A DNA stretch of 64,000 nt from Oscillospiraceae bacterium (lineage in GTDB: Bacteria; Bacillota; Clostridia; Oscillospirales; Acutalibacteraceae). Shown piece by piece: positions 50,888 through 59,286 of the stretch. The notes below the pieces were generated by a model. The model had not been told where the DNA came from and did no database searches. It was given only the letters and a program-made list of their open reading frames with translations. Every line of letters begins with the position of its first letter. Position 1 is the first letter of the stretch. Position numbers and translations under genes: made by a program. Where the stretch lies: the NCBI GenBank assembly GCA_910574935.1, contig CAJTCU010000012.1:1-64000 (forward strand), read 5' to 3'.

Positions 50888-51793
50888 ATGGAGGTGGGCG
50901 CTTTGCCGGACTATCTTGCCACCGGAATCGATATATCAGAGTTTAACGGGGACGTGAACATTGCCGCCCTGCGGGGAAAGGTGGATTTTATCATCATCCG
51001 CTGTGGCTTTGGCGGGGACTATAGCAGCCAGGACGACAGCCAGTACCGGCTGAACGTGCAAAAGTGCCGGGCGGCGGGCATCCCTTTTGGGGTGTACCTG
51101 TACTCCTACGCCCGGAATACGGACATGGCCCGCAGCGAGGCCAGGCACACCCTGCGGCTGCTGCGGGAAATGCGGGTGGAGCGGGCCCTGTATGGCGTGT
51201 GGTACGACGTGGAGGACAAAACCCTGCCCAACGGGGAGCAGCTGGTGGACAACTGCCTGACCTATTGCGAGGAAATGCGCAGGGCCGGGTACTACTGCGG
51301 CATTTACGCCAGTTTAAGCTGGATGCTGAACCGGCTGAACAGTCCGCGCCTTAGTCATATCGACCGCTGGGTGGCCCAGTGGAACAGTACGCTGGACTAC
51401 CCCGGGGCGGGCATGTGGCAGTATACGGACCGGGGGATTATTAACGGAAAAATATTTGACATGAATCGGGCTTTTCGGGATTATCCGGCCATTATAGAAG
51501 GGGAGGACTGGACGGACATGACAAGAGAAGAAGTGGCGAAGCTGGCGCGCCAAGAGGCACAGACCGTGTACAATGAAAACGAGCGCCGGTATAAGACCTT
51601 TGAGGACTTGCCCCGCTGGGCACGCAGCGCGGTGGAGGATGTGTATCAGCGGCTGAACCTGCTGGGAACCCAGGGGGAAGAGGGCAAGGGCCGCATTGAC
51701 GCCAGCCACACCTATGTGCGGGCCCTGGCAGTCATTGATAAGGTGCTGGAGCGAATGGAGAAAGAGGCGGCCCAGGAGGAGCGGCCGGAATAG
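50888..51793 (+). CDS. GH25 lysozyme, endolysin-like
   Basis: A muramidase of 301 residues. The GH25 barrel (about 10-200) has TGIDISEFNGDVN with the catalytic Asp at the start, IIRCGFGG, FGVYLYSYA, the acidic WYDVED pair, and WQYTDRG. A C-terminal helical region (EDLPRWARSAVEDVYQRLNLLGTQG) resembles the substrate- or wall-binding tails of phage lysins. There is no signal peptide, as expected for a phage or holin-dependent enzyme. ATG 50888 has GGGAGGA at the right distance, better than ATG 50867. Holin and other phage genes are absent, so it is a domesticated or left-over gene. Confidence 0.85.
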   Translation: MEVGALPDYLATGIDISEFNGDVNIAALRGKVDFIIIRCGFGGDYSSQDDSQYRLNVQKCRAAGIPFGVYLYSYARNTDMARSEARHTLRLLREMRVERALYGVWYDVEDKTLPNGEQLVDNCLTYCEEMRRAGYYCGIYASLSWMLNRLNSPRLSHIDRWVAQWNSTLDYPGAGMWQYTDRGIINGKIFDMNRAFRDYPAIIEGEDWTDMTREEVAKLARQEAQTVYNENERRYKTFEDLPRWARSAVEDVYQRLNLLGTQGEEGKGRIDASHTYVRALAVIDKVLERMEKEAAQEERPE

Positions 51794-52100
51794 AAAAATC
51801 AGGGCGCGGGATGCACCAAGGGCGGCTGTGGAGGGCATAATAGAACCCGTTTTTTTGCCCAGAAGCGGCCCCTTCCCTGCCCCTGGACCGCACAATCTGT
51901 TTTTGCCCGCGGTCTTCTGGCAAATGCCCCTACCATTTTCCGGAAAAATGTGGTATACTATGTTTTAAGAAACACAAGGAGAAGCCTTTAAGCACCGGCT
52001 TTCTCCCAGCGGAATTATGGTATAGTAAAGCGACTGGCTTTCTCTTTTTGTCAGGAAGGAGCGAGAGCCGAGCTTTTTCCAAAAGAAAGGAATTAAAAAT
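51794..52100. other. spacer before asnB
   Basis: About 300 bases. A hairpin GGAGAAGCC/GGCTTTCTCC lies near 51978-52006. -10-like boxes TATACT (51954-51959) and TATAGT (52021-52026) are present without good -35 partners. An AAAGAAAGGAAT site serves asnB. Nothing else recognised. Confidence 0.4.
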
Positions 52101-53924
52101 ATGTGTGGATTTGTTGGTTTTACCGGGGACCCCAACCAGGGCGTTCTGCACTCTATGGCGGACGCCATTGCCCACAGGGGGCCGGACGACGCGGATTATT
52201 ATGAAGACGGAGACGTTTCTTTGGGCTTTCGGCGGCTGTCCATTATAGACCTCTCCGGGGGCCGCCAGCCCATGCAAAACGAGGACGGCTCCATGGTGCT
52301 GGTGTTCAACGGCGAGATTTACAACTACCAGGATCTAAAGCGGGATCTGCTGGCCGCCGGGCATTCGTTTAAGACCGCCGCCGATTCCGAGGTGCTGCTT
52401 CACGGCTACGAGGAGTACGGCCCCGACCTGCTGGGCAAGCTGCGGGGCATGTTTGCCTTTGTGATCTGGGACAAAAAGAAGCGGGAGCTTTTTGGGGCCC
52501 GGGATTTTTTTGGCATTAAGCCCCTGTACTATGCCCAAATGGGCGGCGCTTTCCTGTTCGGCTCGGAGATTAAAAGCTTTCTGCCCCACCCGGCTTTTCA
52601 CAAGGAGCTGAACCCCCGGGCCCTGGAAAGCTACCTGAGCTTTCAGTACTCGCCGGGACCCGAGACCTTTTTTAAGGAGGTGTACAAGCTGCCCCCGGCC
52701 CACTTCTTTACCTGGAAAGCCGGGAAAATGGAGACAAAGCGCTATTGGTTGCCCACTTTTAACGCCCAGGAGGACAAGAGCCTGGACCAGTGGGTGGACG
52801 AGATAGAAAAGACCTTTGACAACAGCGTGGCGGCCCACAAAATCAGCGACGTAGAGGTGGGGTGTTTTCTCAGCTCCGGGGTGGATTCCAGCTATGTGGC
52901 CTGCTCGGCCCACGTGGACAAGACCTTTACCGTGGGCTTTGACAATGGAGAGAAGTATAACGAGATCAGCTATGCCAAAGGGCTCTCTGAGCTGATTCCC
53001 GTGAAGAATATCAGCAAGGTCATTACCCCAGAGGAGTTCTGGGGGAACTTTGGCAAGATCCAGTATCACATGGACGAGCCCCTGGCGGACCCTTCGGCAG
53101 TGGCCCTGTACTTTGTGTGCAACACCGCCAGCCAGCACCTGAAGGTGGTGCTCTCTGGCGAGGGGGCGGACGAGATTTTTGGGGGATACAACATCTATAA
53201 AGAGCCCTTAGAGATGGCCTGGTATGATAAGATCCCCTTTCCCATCCGGCGGTTCATCGGCCGGGTGGCGGGGCTGCTGCCCGCCCACCGGGGGCTGAAT
53301 TTCTTAGTGCGCAGGGGCAAGCGGCTGGAAGAGCGCTTTATTGGCAACGCGTATATGTTTACCCAAAAAGAGCGCCGGGCCCTGCTAAAGGCCCCAGCGG
53401 GAGCCCCCGCCCCGGAACAGCTGGTAAAACCCTATTATGGTATGGTGGGGGACAAGGACGCGGTGACCCGGATGCAGTTTGTGGACCTGAACATGTGGAT
53501 GGTAGGGGACATTTTGCTAAAGGCGGACAAGATGAGCATGGCCAATTCTCTGGAGCTGCGGGTGCCCTTTTTGGACAAGGAGGTTATGGCCCTGGCCGGG
53601 AAGATTCCCACCCGGTACCGGGTGAACAGCGAGAATACCAAGTTTGCCATGCGCAAAGCGGCCCTGCGGCGGATGCCGGAAAAGTGGGCGGACAAGAAGA
53701 AGCTGGGCTTCCCGGTGCCCACCCGGGTATGGCTGAAGCAGGAGGAATATTATCAGCGGGTAAAAGCGGCCTTTACCGGGGCCGAGGCGGAACAGTTCTT
53801 CCATACGGAAAAGCTGGTGAAGCTTTTGGACGACCATAAAGCGGGAAAGGCGGACAACAGCCGCCGGGTGTGGACCGTGTACACCTTCCTGGTGTGGTAT
53901 AAAGAATTTTTTGTGGAGCGCTAG
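52101..53924 (+). CDS. asnB: asparagine synthase (glutamine-hydrolysing)
   Basis: A class II amidotransferase of 607 residues making asparagine from aspartate, glutamine and ATP. After removal of Met1 the N-terminal Cys2 (MCGFVGF) is the glutaminase nucleophile; AHRGPDD, FNGEIYNY follow. The synthase domain has the ATP pyrophosphatase loop CFLSSGVDSS near residue 255, SGEGADEIFGGY and the C-terminal ELRVPFLDKEVM and KLGFPVPTRVW. ATG follows AAAGGAATT. Paralogs act in cell-wall amidation, but the motif set fits asparagine production. Confidence 0.92.
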   Translation: MCGFVGFTGDPNQGVLHSMADAIAHRGPDDADYYEDGDVSLGFRRLSIIDLSGGRQPMQNEDGSMVLVFNGEIYNYQDLKRDLLAAGHSFKTAADSEVLLHGYEEYGPDLLGKLRGMFAFVIWDKKKRELFGARDFFGIKPLYYAQMGGAFLFGSEIKSFLPHPAFHKELNPRALESYLSFQYSPGPETFFKEVYKLPPAHFFTWKAGKMETKRYWLPTFNAQEDKSLDQWVDEIEKTFDNSVAAHKISDVEVGCFLSSGVDSSYVACSAHVDKTFTVGFDNGEKYNEISYAKGLSELIPVKNISKVITPEEFWGNFGKIQYHMDEPLADPSAVALYFVCNTASQHLKVVLSGEGADEIFGGYNIYKEPLEMAWYDKIPFPIRRFIGRVAGLLPAHRGLNFLVRRGKRLEERFIGNAYMFTQKERRALLKAPAGAPAPEQLVKPYYGMVGDKDAVTRMQFVDLNMWMVGDILLKADKMSMANSLELRVPFLDKEVMALAGKIPTRYRVNSENTKFAMRKAALRRMPEKWADKKKLGFPVPTRVWLKQEEYYQRVKAAFTGAEAEQFFHTEKLVKLLDDHKAGKADNSRRVWTVYTFLVWYKEFFVER

Positions 53925-53926
53925 AG

Positions 53927-53949
53927 TCTGTTTGAAAACAGGTTTTAAT
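53927..53949 (+). terminator. weak terminator after asnB
   Basis: CTGTTT-GA-AAACAG followed by GTTTTAAT. The stem is short and the T run broken. Confidence 0.4.
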
Positions 53950-54058
53950 AAAACGCGGCGCCCAAAAAGAAAGAACGCGAAGGGAGTTCAGAGGATCGTT
54001 CCTCCAGCCCCCCTGCCACATTCCGCGGCGTGTTTACCTTTTGAAAGTGGAGGGAGTT

Positions 54059-54964
54059 ATGGACAACCAAAAATCAGCGTATATCGCGATTGTGGGCAGG
54101 CCCAATGTGGGGAAGTCCACCATTCTCAATCGTCTTGTGGGCGAGAAAATCGCCATTGTTTCTAAAAAGCCCCAGACCACCCGCACCCGCATCATGGGGG
54201 TGCTTACCGCTGGCACGGACCAGCTGGTGTTTTTGGACACCCCCGGGCTGCTAAAGCCGAAAAACTCCCTGGGCGATTATATGGTTCGCTCTGTCACCTC
54301 TACGGTGGAAGGGGTGGACGCCTGCCTGCTGGTGACCCAGGCGGGCGCGCCGGTATCCCCGGCGGACCAGGAGCTTATTGCCCGCTTTAAAAAAATCCAG
54401 ATCCCGGCGGTACTGGCTGTTAACAAAGTGGACCTACTGCCAGACAAGGCCCCAATTATGGAGCAGATCAGCCAGTACGCGGGCCTGTACCATTTCCAGG
54501 CGGTAGTGCCGGTCTCGGCCCGGGATGGAGACGGCATGGAGGCTCTTTTGGCAGAGCTGAAGGCCCTGGCCATGCCTGGGGGCTGGCTTTTTGACGCGGA
54601 CGTGCTTACAGACCAGCCAGAGCGGGTGCTGGCCGCGGAGCTGGTGCGGGAAAAAGTGCTGCGCCGCCTGGACCAGGAGGTGCCCCATGGGGTGGCGGCG
54701 GTGACGGAGCTGATGCGGGAGGAAAACGGCCTGCTGGAGCTGCACGTGACCCTTTACTGCGAAAAACCCAACCATAAAGCCATCCTCATTGGCAAAGGCG
54801 GGGCTATGCTGAAAGAAATCGGCACAGCGGCCCGGCGGGACCTGGAGCGCTTTTTTGGCTGCAAGGTAAACTTGCAGCTGTGGGTAAAGGTGAAAGAGGA
54901 CTGGCGGCAGCGGCCGGAGACCCTGCAAAGCCTGGGGTTTTCGCCAAAAGATTTGAAACTGTAA
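54059..54964 (+). CDS. era: GTPase Era
   Basis: An essential GTPase that binds the 3' end of 16S rRNA and helps mature the small ribosomal subunit (301 residues). G1 is GRPNVGKST, switch region TTRTRIMGV, G3 DTPGLLKPKN, G4 NKVDLL and G5 VSARDGDG; the C-terminal KH domain has HKAILIGKGGAMLKEIGTAAR. ATG 54059 follows GGAGGGA; an in-frame TTG six codons earlier is less likely. A strong terminator follows, so era is at the end of its unit. Confidence 0.96.
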   Translation: MDNQKSAYIAIVGRPNVGKSTILNRLVGEKIAIVSKKPQTTRTRIMGVLTAGTDQLVFLDTPGLLKPKNSLGDYMVRSVTSTVEGVDACLLVTQAGAPVSPADQELIARFKKIQIPAVLAVNKVDLLPDKAPIMEQISQYAGLYHFQAVVPVSARDGDGMEALLAELKALAMPGGWLFDADVLTDQPERVLAAELVREKVLRRLDQEVPHGVAAVTELMREENGLLELHVTLYCEKPNHKAILIGKGGAMLKEIGTAARRDLERFFGCKVNLQLWVKVKEDWRQRPETLQSLGFSPKDLKL

Positions 54965-54992
54965 ATCACAAACACAGCATAAAATAAAAGGG

Positions 54993-55027
54993 AAGAGGGC
55001 GATTGAAAGAAAATCGCCCTCTTTTTT
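54993..55027 (+). terminator. intrinsic terminator of era
   Basis: GAGGGCGATT and AATCGCCCTC form a perfect 10-bp stem, followed by TTTTTT. Confidence 0.93.
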
Positions 55028-55100
55028 GCGGTTTGCTAATTTACACCAATGACGCGGTATATGGAGAATAATAAGTATTATAAATTAATCATAACACATA

Positions 55101-55988
55101 TTACGCACTTAAAAGCAAGGATCGCACAACACTTACCCTTGCGCTTCCTGAGGTGGAGTTTGTGCTGGTGCGAAAGCCAATTCGGCTTACGTCATTTGGA
55201 TTAATAAATGCTGCAAGATTAGCGGTAGCGAGAGTCAAATTGCGCTTGCTGTGCAGGGAGGCTCCCGTGCCCGCGTTTGTAAATCCCAGGTTGATGGTGG
55301 CCATGCTGGCTGGCATACTTAGAACGTCCATTTCGTAGTAATTTACGTTTGAACGGACAGTGTTTATGGAATAAAAATCTTTTGCGTTGGTTGTACCACT
55401 ATTCGATTCAACCCGAGTGGTATGATTTCATAAAGTTACCGGACTGGATAGAACAATTTCTCTGGCGGAAACGGCGGACGCCGCTTCCACATCGCGGGCA
55501 GAAGCGGCGGGGTTCTATTCCGCTGTTTCTGTTGAGGGTGCGTCCACCAGGTCGCTGTCGCGGGGCACATCCCAGCCGGGGAACAGGTCCTCAAAGCTGG
55601 GCAGAAGGCTAAAGGTTTTTGCTTCGTCGTCCCATTCAACGCCCACGCAGGCCTCTGTGCCCCAGTCATAGCTAAAAGCAATCTTCCGGCGGGCCATCAA
55701 AATTTCTCTTTTCAGTTGGCCCTCCGCCTTGTCCAGGTCCATGTACGCCAGCTCATAGACTTCTTGGGGAAACTCTTCCTGAACAGCGAAGGTCTGCTGG
55801 GCGGGAACTTCGGTATAGCCCTTTTGCGTGTATACCTGCCGGGCTATTTCTCGCAAGCTCTCATTGGTAATTTCCTGGGTGGCCTGGGCAGAATCAGCGG
55901 ATGGCTGCTCCATGTCCGCAGCTCCAGCGGGTACCGCAAGAGCTATCGCAAAAACTACTACACAGAATAAGGATAGAATTCTCTTCAT
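55101..55988 (-). pseudogene. secreted LFPGWD-family protein, copy 2, with two in-frame stops
   Basis: From ATG 55988 (site AGGAGGGTT) a signal peptide (MKRIL start, AVPAGAA cleavage region) and a domain with VYELAYMDLDKAEGQLKREI and EDLFPGWDVPRDS run to a TAG at 55515-55517. Reading on in the same frame gives 28 codons to a TGA at 55428-55430 and then about 108 codons to TAA at 55101, with no frameshift. The total of 295 sense and stop codons equals the 298-residue intact relative at 21028-21924, and the end (R-V-S-V-V-R-S-L-L-L-S) mirrors that protein's M-R-V-K-R-E-L-L-S. Either a young pseudogene or readthrough. The stand-alone part to TAG is 157 residues. Confidence 0.72.
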
Positions 55989-56131
55989 TTGAAACCCTCC
56001 TAGTTCAAAATTTGCCATTAGCAAACCACTGTTGGCATTATAACATATAAAAAATTCTATATTCTTCCAAAAAGGAAAGATGACAAATATTTTTAGTAAA
56101 GAAATCTAAACCATTAGGAGGGAGTTTTAAA

Positions 56132-56161
56132 ATGGCAATAGGTGAAATTTTGTCAAAATAA
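56132..56161 (+). other. nine-codon minigene with strong ribosome site
   Basis: TAGGAGGGAGTTTTAAA precedes ATG, and the frame M-A-I-G-E-I-L-S-K ends in TAA three bases before an intrinsic terminator. Upstream to 55990 is AT-rich. Such an ATG with full ribosome site and terminator suggests either a remnant or a functional micro-peptide/leader. Confidence 0.35.
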
Positions 56162-56163
56162 AA

Positions 56164-56196
56164 GACTGGCGAAGCGCCGGGCTTCGCCAGTTTTTT
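56164..56196. terminator. bidirectional intrinsic terminator
   Basis: ACTGGCGAAGC and GCTTCGCCAGT form an 11-bp stem; TTTTTT follows on the plus strand and CTTTTATTTT on the minus strand, so it also ends the GNAT gene. Confidence 0.9.
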
Positions 56197-56201
56197 CGGA
56201 T

Positions 56202-56936
56202 TTATCGAGATTTTTCCCCCATCCACTGCCTGGACACGGTACGAAACCCCAGCCTGCCGTACCAGCTTTCTAACCAGGTATACCGCAGCTCGACCAGCGT
56301 ACAGCCCTGGTCCTTCAGCCACTGGGCCCCCTGGGCTACCATGCGCAGGCCAATGCCCTGGTTTCTCGCCCCGGGAACGACCCCCACACAGCCGATGGAC
56401 CCCACAGTATGCCCGCTACGGAGAAAATGCCCGCCACTGGGGGAGAGGATTTGAAAGCCCATAATTTGTTCCCTTGCAACAGCTAACAGGACGGGGTCCT
56501 GGCAGCTGGCAAAAATGGGGACCCAGCTGGCTTGGGCGTCCTCCACCGCAGCCAATAGAGCATCCGCGTCCGTCACCCTGGCCATGCGGAAAGCTACGTT
56601 TTCCGGCGCGGGGGGGTCTTCCGGCACGCCTTGCAGCAGGTAGTGTTCCCCACAGCCCAAGGTGATTTGCCGGGCTCCTGTACCTAAAATATACCCCTGG
56701 GCAGAAGCCAAGAGCCGGGCGCCCACGCCCTGTTGCCGGTATTCTCTGTCCACGCATAGCAGGGGGATGGAGGCTTTGTGGACCAGAGCGCAGCCGATCA
56801 GTAGTCCCTGGCCATACTCGGCGAACACCCGTGCTTTTTCTGGGCAAAGCCGCTGCCAAAAGGTCTCTTGGGACACAGGATACTGGGGAAAGCACCGGCT
56901 GTATAGCTTATATAAATCAGAATACAGAGGTTCCAT
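56202..56936 (-). CDS. tandem GNAT acetyltransferase
   Basis: A 244-residue protein with two GNAT-type modules. The first has LLCVDREYRQQGVGARLLASAQ (acetyl-CoA loop RQQGVG) near residues 58-80; the second has IGCVGVVPGARNQGIGLRMVAQG near 178-200 and ends in LESWYGRLGFRTV. The second loop fits acetyl-CoA binding best, so the N-terminal module may be a regulatory or degenerate copy. The acceptor is unknown. ATG 56936 has only a weak upstream AGGG. It lies downstream of tsf on the same strand but behind a terminator. Confidence 0.78.
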   Translation of the reverse strand: MEPLYSDLYKLYSRCFPQYPVSQETFWQRLCPEKARVFAEYGQGLLIGCALVHKASIPLLCVDREYRQQGVGARLLASAQGYILGTGARQITLGCGEHYLLQGVPEDPPAPENVAFRMARVTDADALLAAVEDAQASWVPIFASCQDPVLLAVAREQIMGFQILSPSGGHFLRSGHTVGSIGCVGVVPGARNQGIGLRMVAQGAQWLKDQGCTLVELRYTWLESWYGRLGFRTVSRQWMGEKSR

Positions 56937-56952
56937 TGGTTTATCCCTATTA

Positions 56953-56982
56953 CAAAAGGGAATTCCCCGCAGGGCATTCCCT
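56953..56982 (-). terminator. terminator of the rpsB-tsf unit
   Basis: Minus-strand GGGAAT and ATTCCC pair around GCCCTGCGGGGA and are followed by TTTTG, 24 bases after the tsf stop. Confidence 0.65.
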
Positions 56983-57005
56983 AAAGTTACGTGTATTCTT
57001 GCGGA

Positions 57006-57914
57006 TTACTTTACCATGCTGGCTATTTCCTCGGCAAAGTTATCCTCTCTCTTTTCCAGGCCCTCGCCCTTCTCAAAACGGGTGAACGCCGCAATCTTAA
57101 TGTTGCCGCCCAGCTCTTTGGCAACATGTTCCGTGTACTGCTTCACGCTCATGCTGCTGTCCTGCACATAGGCCTGATCCACCAGGCAGATTTCTTTGAA
57201 GAACTTGCCCAAGCGGCCGGTAACGATTTTCTCGGCAATATTGGCGGGCTTGCCCTCGTCCACGATCTGCTGGGTGAGAATCGCTTTCTCCTTCTCCACC
57301 CGCTCGGCGGGTACAGAAGCCTCGTCCAGGTACTCGGGGTTCAGAGCGGCAATCTGCATGGCCACGTTATGGGCGTAGGTTTTAAAGCCCTCGGTGCCCG
57401 CAATGGCGGCGTCTGTGTCAAACTTTACAATTACGCCGATACGGCCCCCGGCGTGGACATAGGCGGTAACAGGGCCCTCGTAGCGGGCGAAGCGCCGGAC
57501 CTTGATGTTCTCGCCAATGGTGAGGATCTTGTCCTTCAAGAGGGCGTCCACAGTCATGTCGCTGCCCGCGGCCTTGCAGGCCAACAGGGCCTCTACGTCG
57601 GCGGGGTTCTGCTCCACCACCGTGTCGGCGCAAGTCTTAACAAAAGCCTGGAACTCTGCGTTTTTTGCCACAAAGTCGGTTTCGGCGTTTACCTCAATGG
57701 CCACGGCAATGTCGCCAGCGGTCTGGGCAAAAGCCACGCCCTCGGCGGCGATGCGGCCGGCCTTTTTCACAGAAGCGGCCAGGCCCTTCTCCCGCAGCAG
57801 GTCTACGGCCTTTTCCATGTTGCCGTCGGCCTCGGTGAGGGCTTTTTTGCAGTCCATCATGCCGCAGCCGGTCTTTTCGCGGAGACTGGCTACGTCTTTA
57901 GCGGTAAAATTCAT
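57006..57914 (-). CDS. tsf: elongation factor Ts
   Basis: Nucleotide exchange factor that reloads EF-Tu with GTP (302 residues). The N-terminal UBA-like domain carries LREKTGCGMMDCKKALTEA, followed by the TDFVAKN motif (VNAETDFVAKNAEF) and a C-terminal dimerisation domain ending in EDNFAEEIASMVK. ATG 57914 follows AAGGGGAG. It lies 230 bases downstream of rpsB, the universal gene order; the spacer holds repeat sequence. Confidence 0.96.
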   Translation of the reverse strand: MNFTAKDVASLREKTGCGMMDCKKALTEADGNMEKAVDLLREKGLAASVKKAGRIAAEGVAFAQTAGDIAVAIEVNAETDFVAKNAEFQAFVKTCADTVVEQNPADVEALLACKAAGSDMTVDALLKDKILTIGENIKVRRFARYEGPVTAYVHAGGRIGVIVKFDTDAAIAGTEGFKTYAHNVAMQIAALNPEYLDEASVPAERVEKEKAILTQQIVDEGKPANIAEKIVTGRLGKFFKEICLVDQAYVQDSSMSVKQYTEHVAKELGGNIKIAAFTRFEKGEGLEKREDNFAEEIASMVK

Positions 57915-58017
57915 ATGCTATACTCCCCTTTATAGTGGTTGTGGTTTTATTACGTTAAGACGCGGTTGATGGGGGTTGTTCTTTGAATAATGGAGGGCCT
58001 TCGGGCAATGCCCTGCG

Positions 58018-58100
58018 GCAAGACCTTGGAGCGCCGCTCCAAGCCCCGCAATCCAGCAAGCTTTTTTCAAAAAGCTTGCCGAAAACTTATGCTCTGGTCA
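58018..58100. repeat. palindromic repeat between rpsB and tsf
   Basis: CTTGGAGC-GCC-GCTCCAAG and CAAGCTTTTTTCAAAAAGCTTG are two adjacent hairpins, followed by GCGGCTTCGCCTCCGC. The modules echo family B copies at 44964 and 46570. Placed inside a ribosomal operon, it could act as an mRNA stabiliser or partial terminator. Confidence 0.6.
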
Positions 58101-58143
58101 GCGGCTTCGCCTCCGCCAGTCAACCGCGGGTTTTTCTTTAGTT

Positions 58144-58893
58144 TTACTCTTCGGCGGGGGCTTCCTCGGCCTCGGCTTCGGGCGCCTCTTCCCGGGCGGC
58201 GGCGCCCATCTGGCCTTCGCGGCCCTCAATGACGGCGTCGGCCATAGCGCTGGCAATCAGTTTCACGGCGCGGATCGCGTCGTCGTTGCCGGGGATCACA
58301 TAGTCAATCTCGTCCGGGTCGCAGTTGGTGTCTACAATGGCCACAATGGGAATCCCCAGCTTACGGGCTTCGGAAACGGCAATCCGCTCCTTGCGGGGGT
58401 CCACAATGAACAGCGCGCCAGGGTAGCCTTTCATCTCTTTAATGCCGCCCAGGTATTTTTCCAGCTTCTCAATCTCCAGCTGAAGCTTGGTGACCTCTTT
58501 TTTGGGCAGCAGGTCAAAGGTGCCGTCCTCTTCCATCTTGCGCAGCTGGGCCAGGCGCTGGATGCGGGTGCGAATGGTGGAGAAGTTGGTAAGCATGCCG
58601 CCCAGCCAGCGGGCGTTTACATAGTAAGCGCCGGCCCGAACGGCCTCTTCCCGCACAGATTCCTGGGCCTGCTTCTTGGTGCCCACAAACAGGATGTTTT
58701 TCCCTTCGGCGGAAAGATCGCGGATAAAATTATAGGCCTCTTCCAGCTTGCGCACGGTTTTCTGCAAGTCGATGATATAAATTCCGTTGCGCTCGGTAAA
58801 GATGTAAGGGGCCATTTTGGGATTCCAGCGGCGGGTTTGGTGTCCAAAGTGGACGCCGGCCTCCAGCAGCTGTTTCATGGATACTACTGCCAT
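58144..58893 (-). CDS. rpsB: 30S ribosomal protein S2
   Basis: Primary small-subunit protein of 249 residues: [22 protein letters not shown] at the start, [62 protein letters not shown] (split motifs DPRKE and DTNCDP visible) and an acidic Glu/Ala tail. ATG 58893 follows AGGAGG. The promoter near 59058-59086 gives a leader of about 160 bases that contains a GGGCCG/CGGCCC-closed fold, possibly for S2 autoregulation. Confidence 0.97.
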   Translation of the reverse strand: MAVVSMKQLLEAGVHFGHQTRRWNPKMAPYIFTERNGIYIIDLQKTVRKLEEAYNFIRDLSAEGKNILFVGTKKQAQESVREEAVRAGAYYVNARWLGGMLTNFSTIRTRIQRLAQLRKMEEDGTFDLLPKKEVTKLQLEIEKLEKYLGGIKEMKGYPGALFIVDPRKERIAVSEARKLGIPIVAIVDTNCDPDEIDYVIPGNDDAIRAVKLIASAMADAVIEGREGQMGAAAREEAPEAEAEEAPAEE

Positions 58894-59057
58894 TTGATAT
58901 TACCTCCTGGTTTTTTCCTCCGCCGGAATTTTTTTCGGGTCAACCGGGTGCGACCAAAGGGCCGCTAAGGGACTTCTTTAGGAGTATAAAGAGACCATAC
59001 CTAAAAAAACGGCCCGGACCAGATGCGAAAATAACCGGCGTGTGTTTTGGCTTTAGT

Positions 59058-59086
59058 ATTATAGCACGGAAAGGCCGGAGAATCAA
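59058..59086 (-). promoter_or_regulatory. promoter of rpsB-tsf
   Basis: Minus-strand TTGATT (59081-59086) and TATAAT (59058-59063) with 17 bases between. Confidence 0.75.
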
Positions 59087-59152
59087 GGGGATTTGTCAAA
59101 AGAGGGGAATTTTTCTTTTTATAGAGAAACGTACAGAAATTGAAAAAAAGCG

Positions 59153-59181
59153 TTGGAATTTTCCGCAAATTATGATAGAAT
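59153..59181 (+). promoter_or_regulatory. promoter of the SH3 lipoprotein-TrkA unit
   Basis: TTGGAA (59153-59158) and TAGAAT (59176-59181) with 17 bases between, about 100 bases before the lipoprotein gene and divergent from the rpsB promoter. Confidence 0.6.
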
Positions 59182-59286
59182 ATTCTTACATGGCGGACCG
59201 CGGTTTTTCCGCCGGAAAATGAGAAGTTTTTACTATAGATAGAAGCAATAGTTAACAATAAAATAATGAAGAAGGGAATGTGAAAA

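Noticed and set aside
55101-55331. Separate 76-residue minus-strand gene
   Set aside because: It is in the same frame as the upstream secreted protein fragment, lacks a ribosome site and aligns in length and ending with the C-terminus of the intact copy at 21 kb, so it is better read as part of the interrupted gene.
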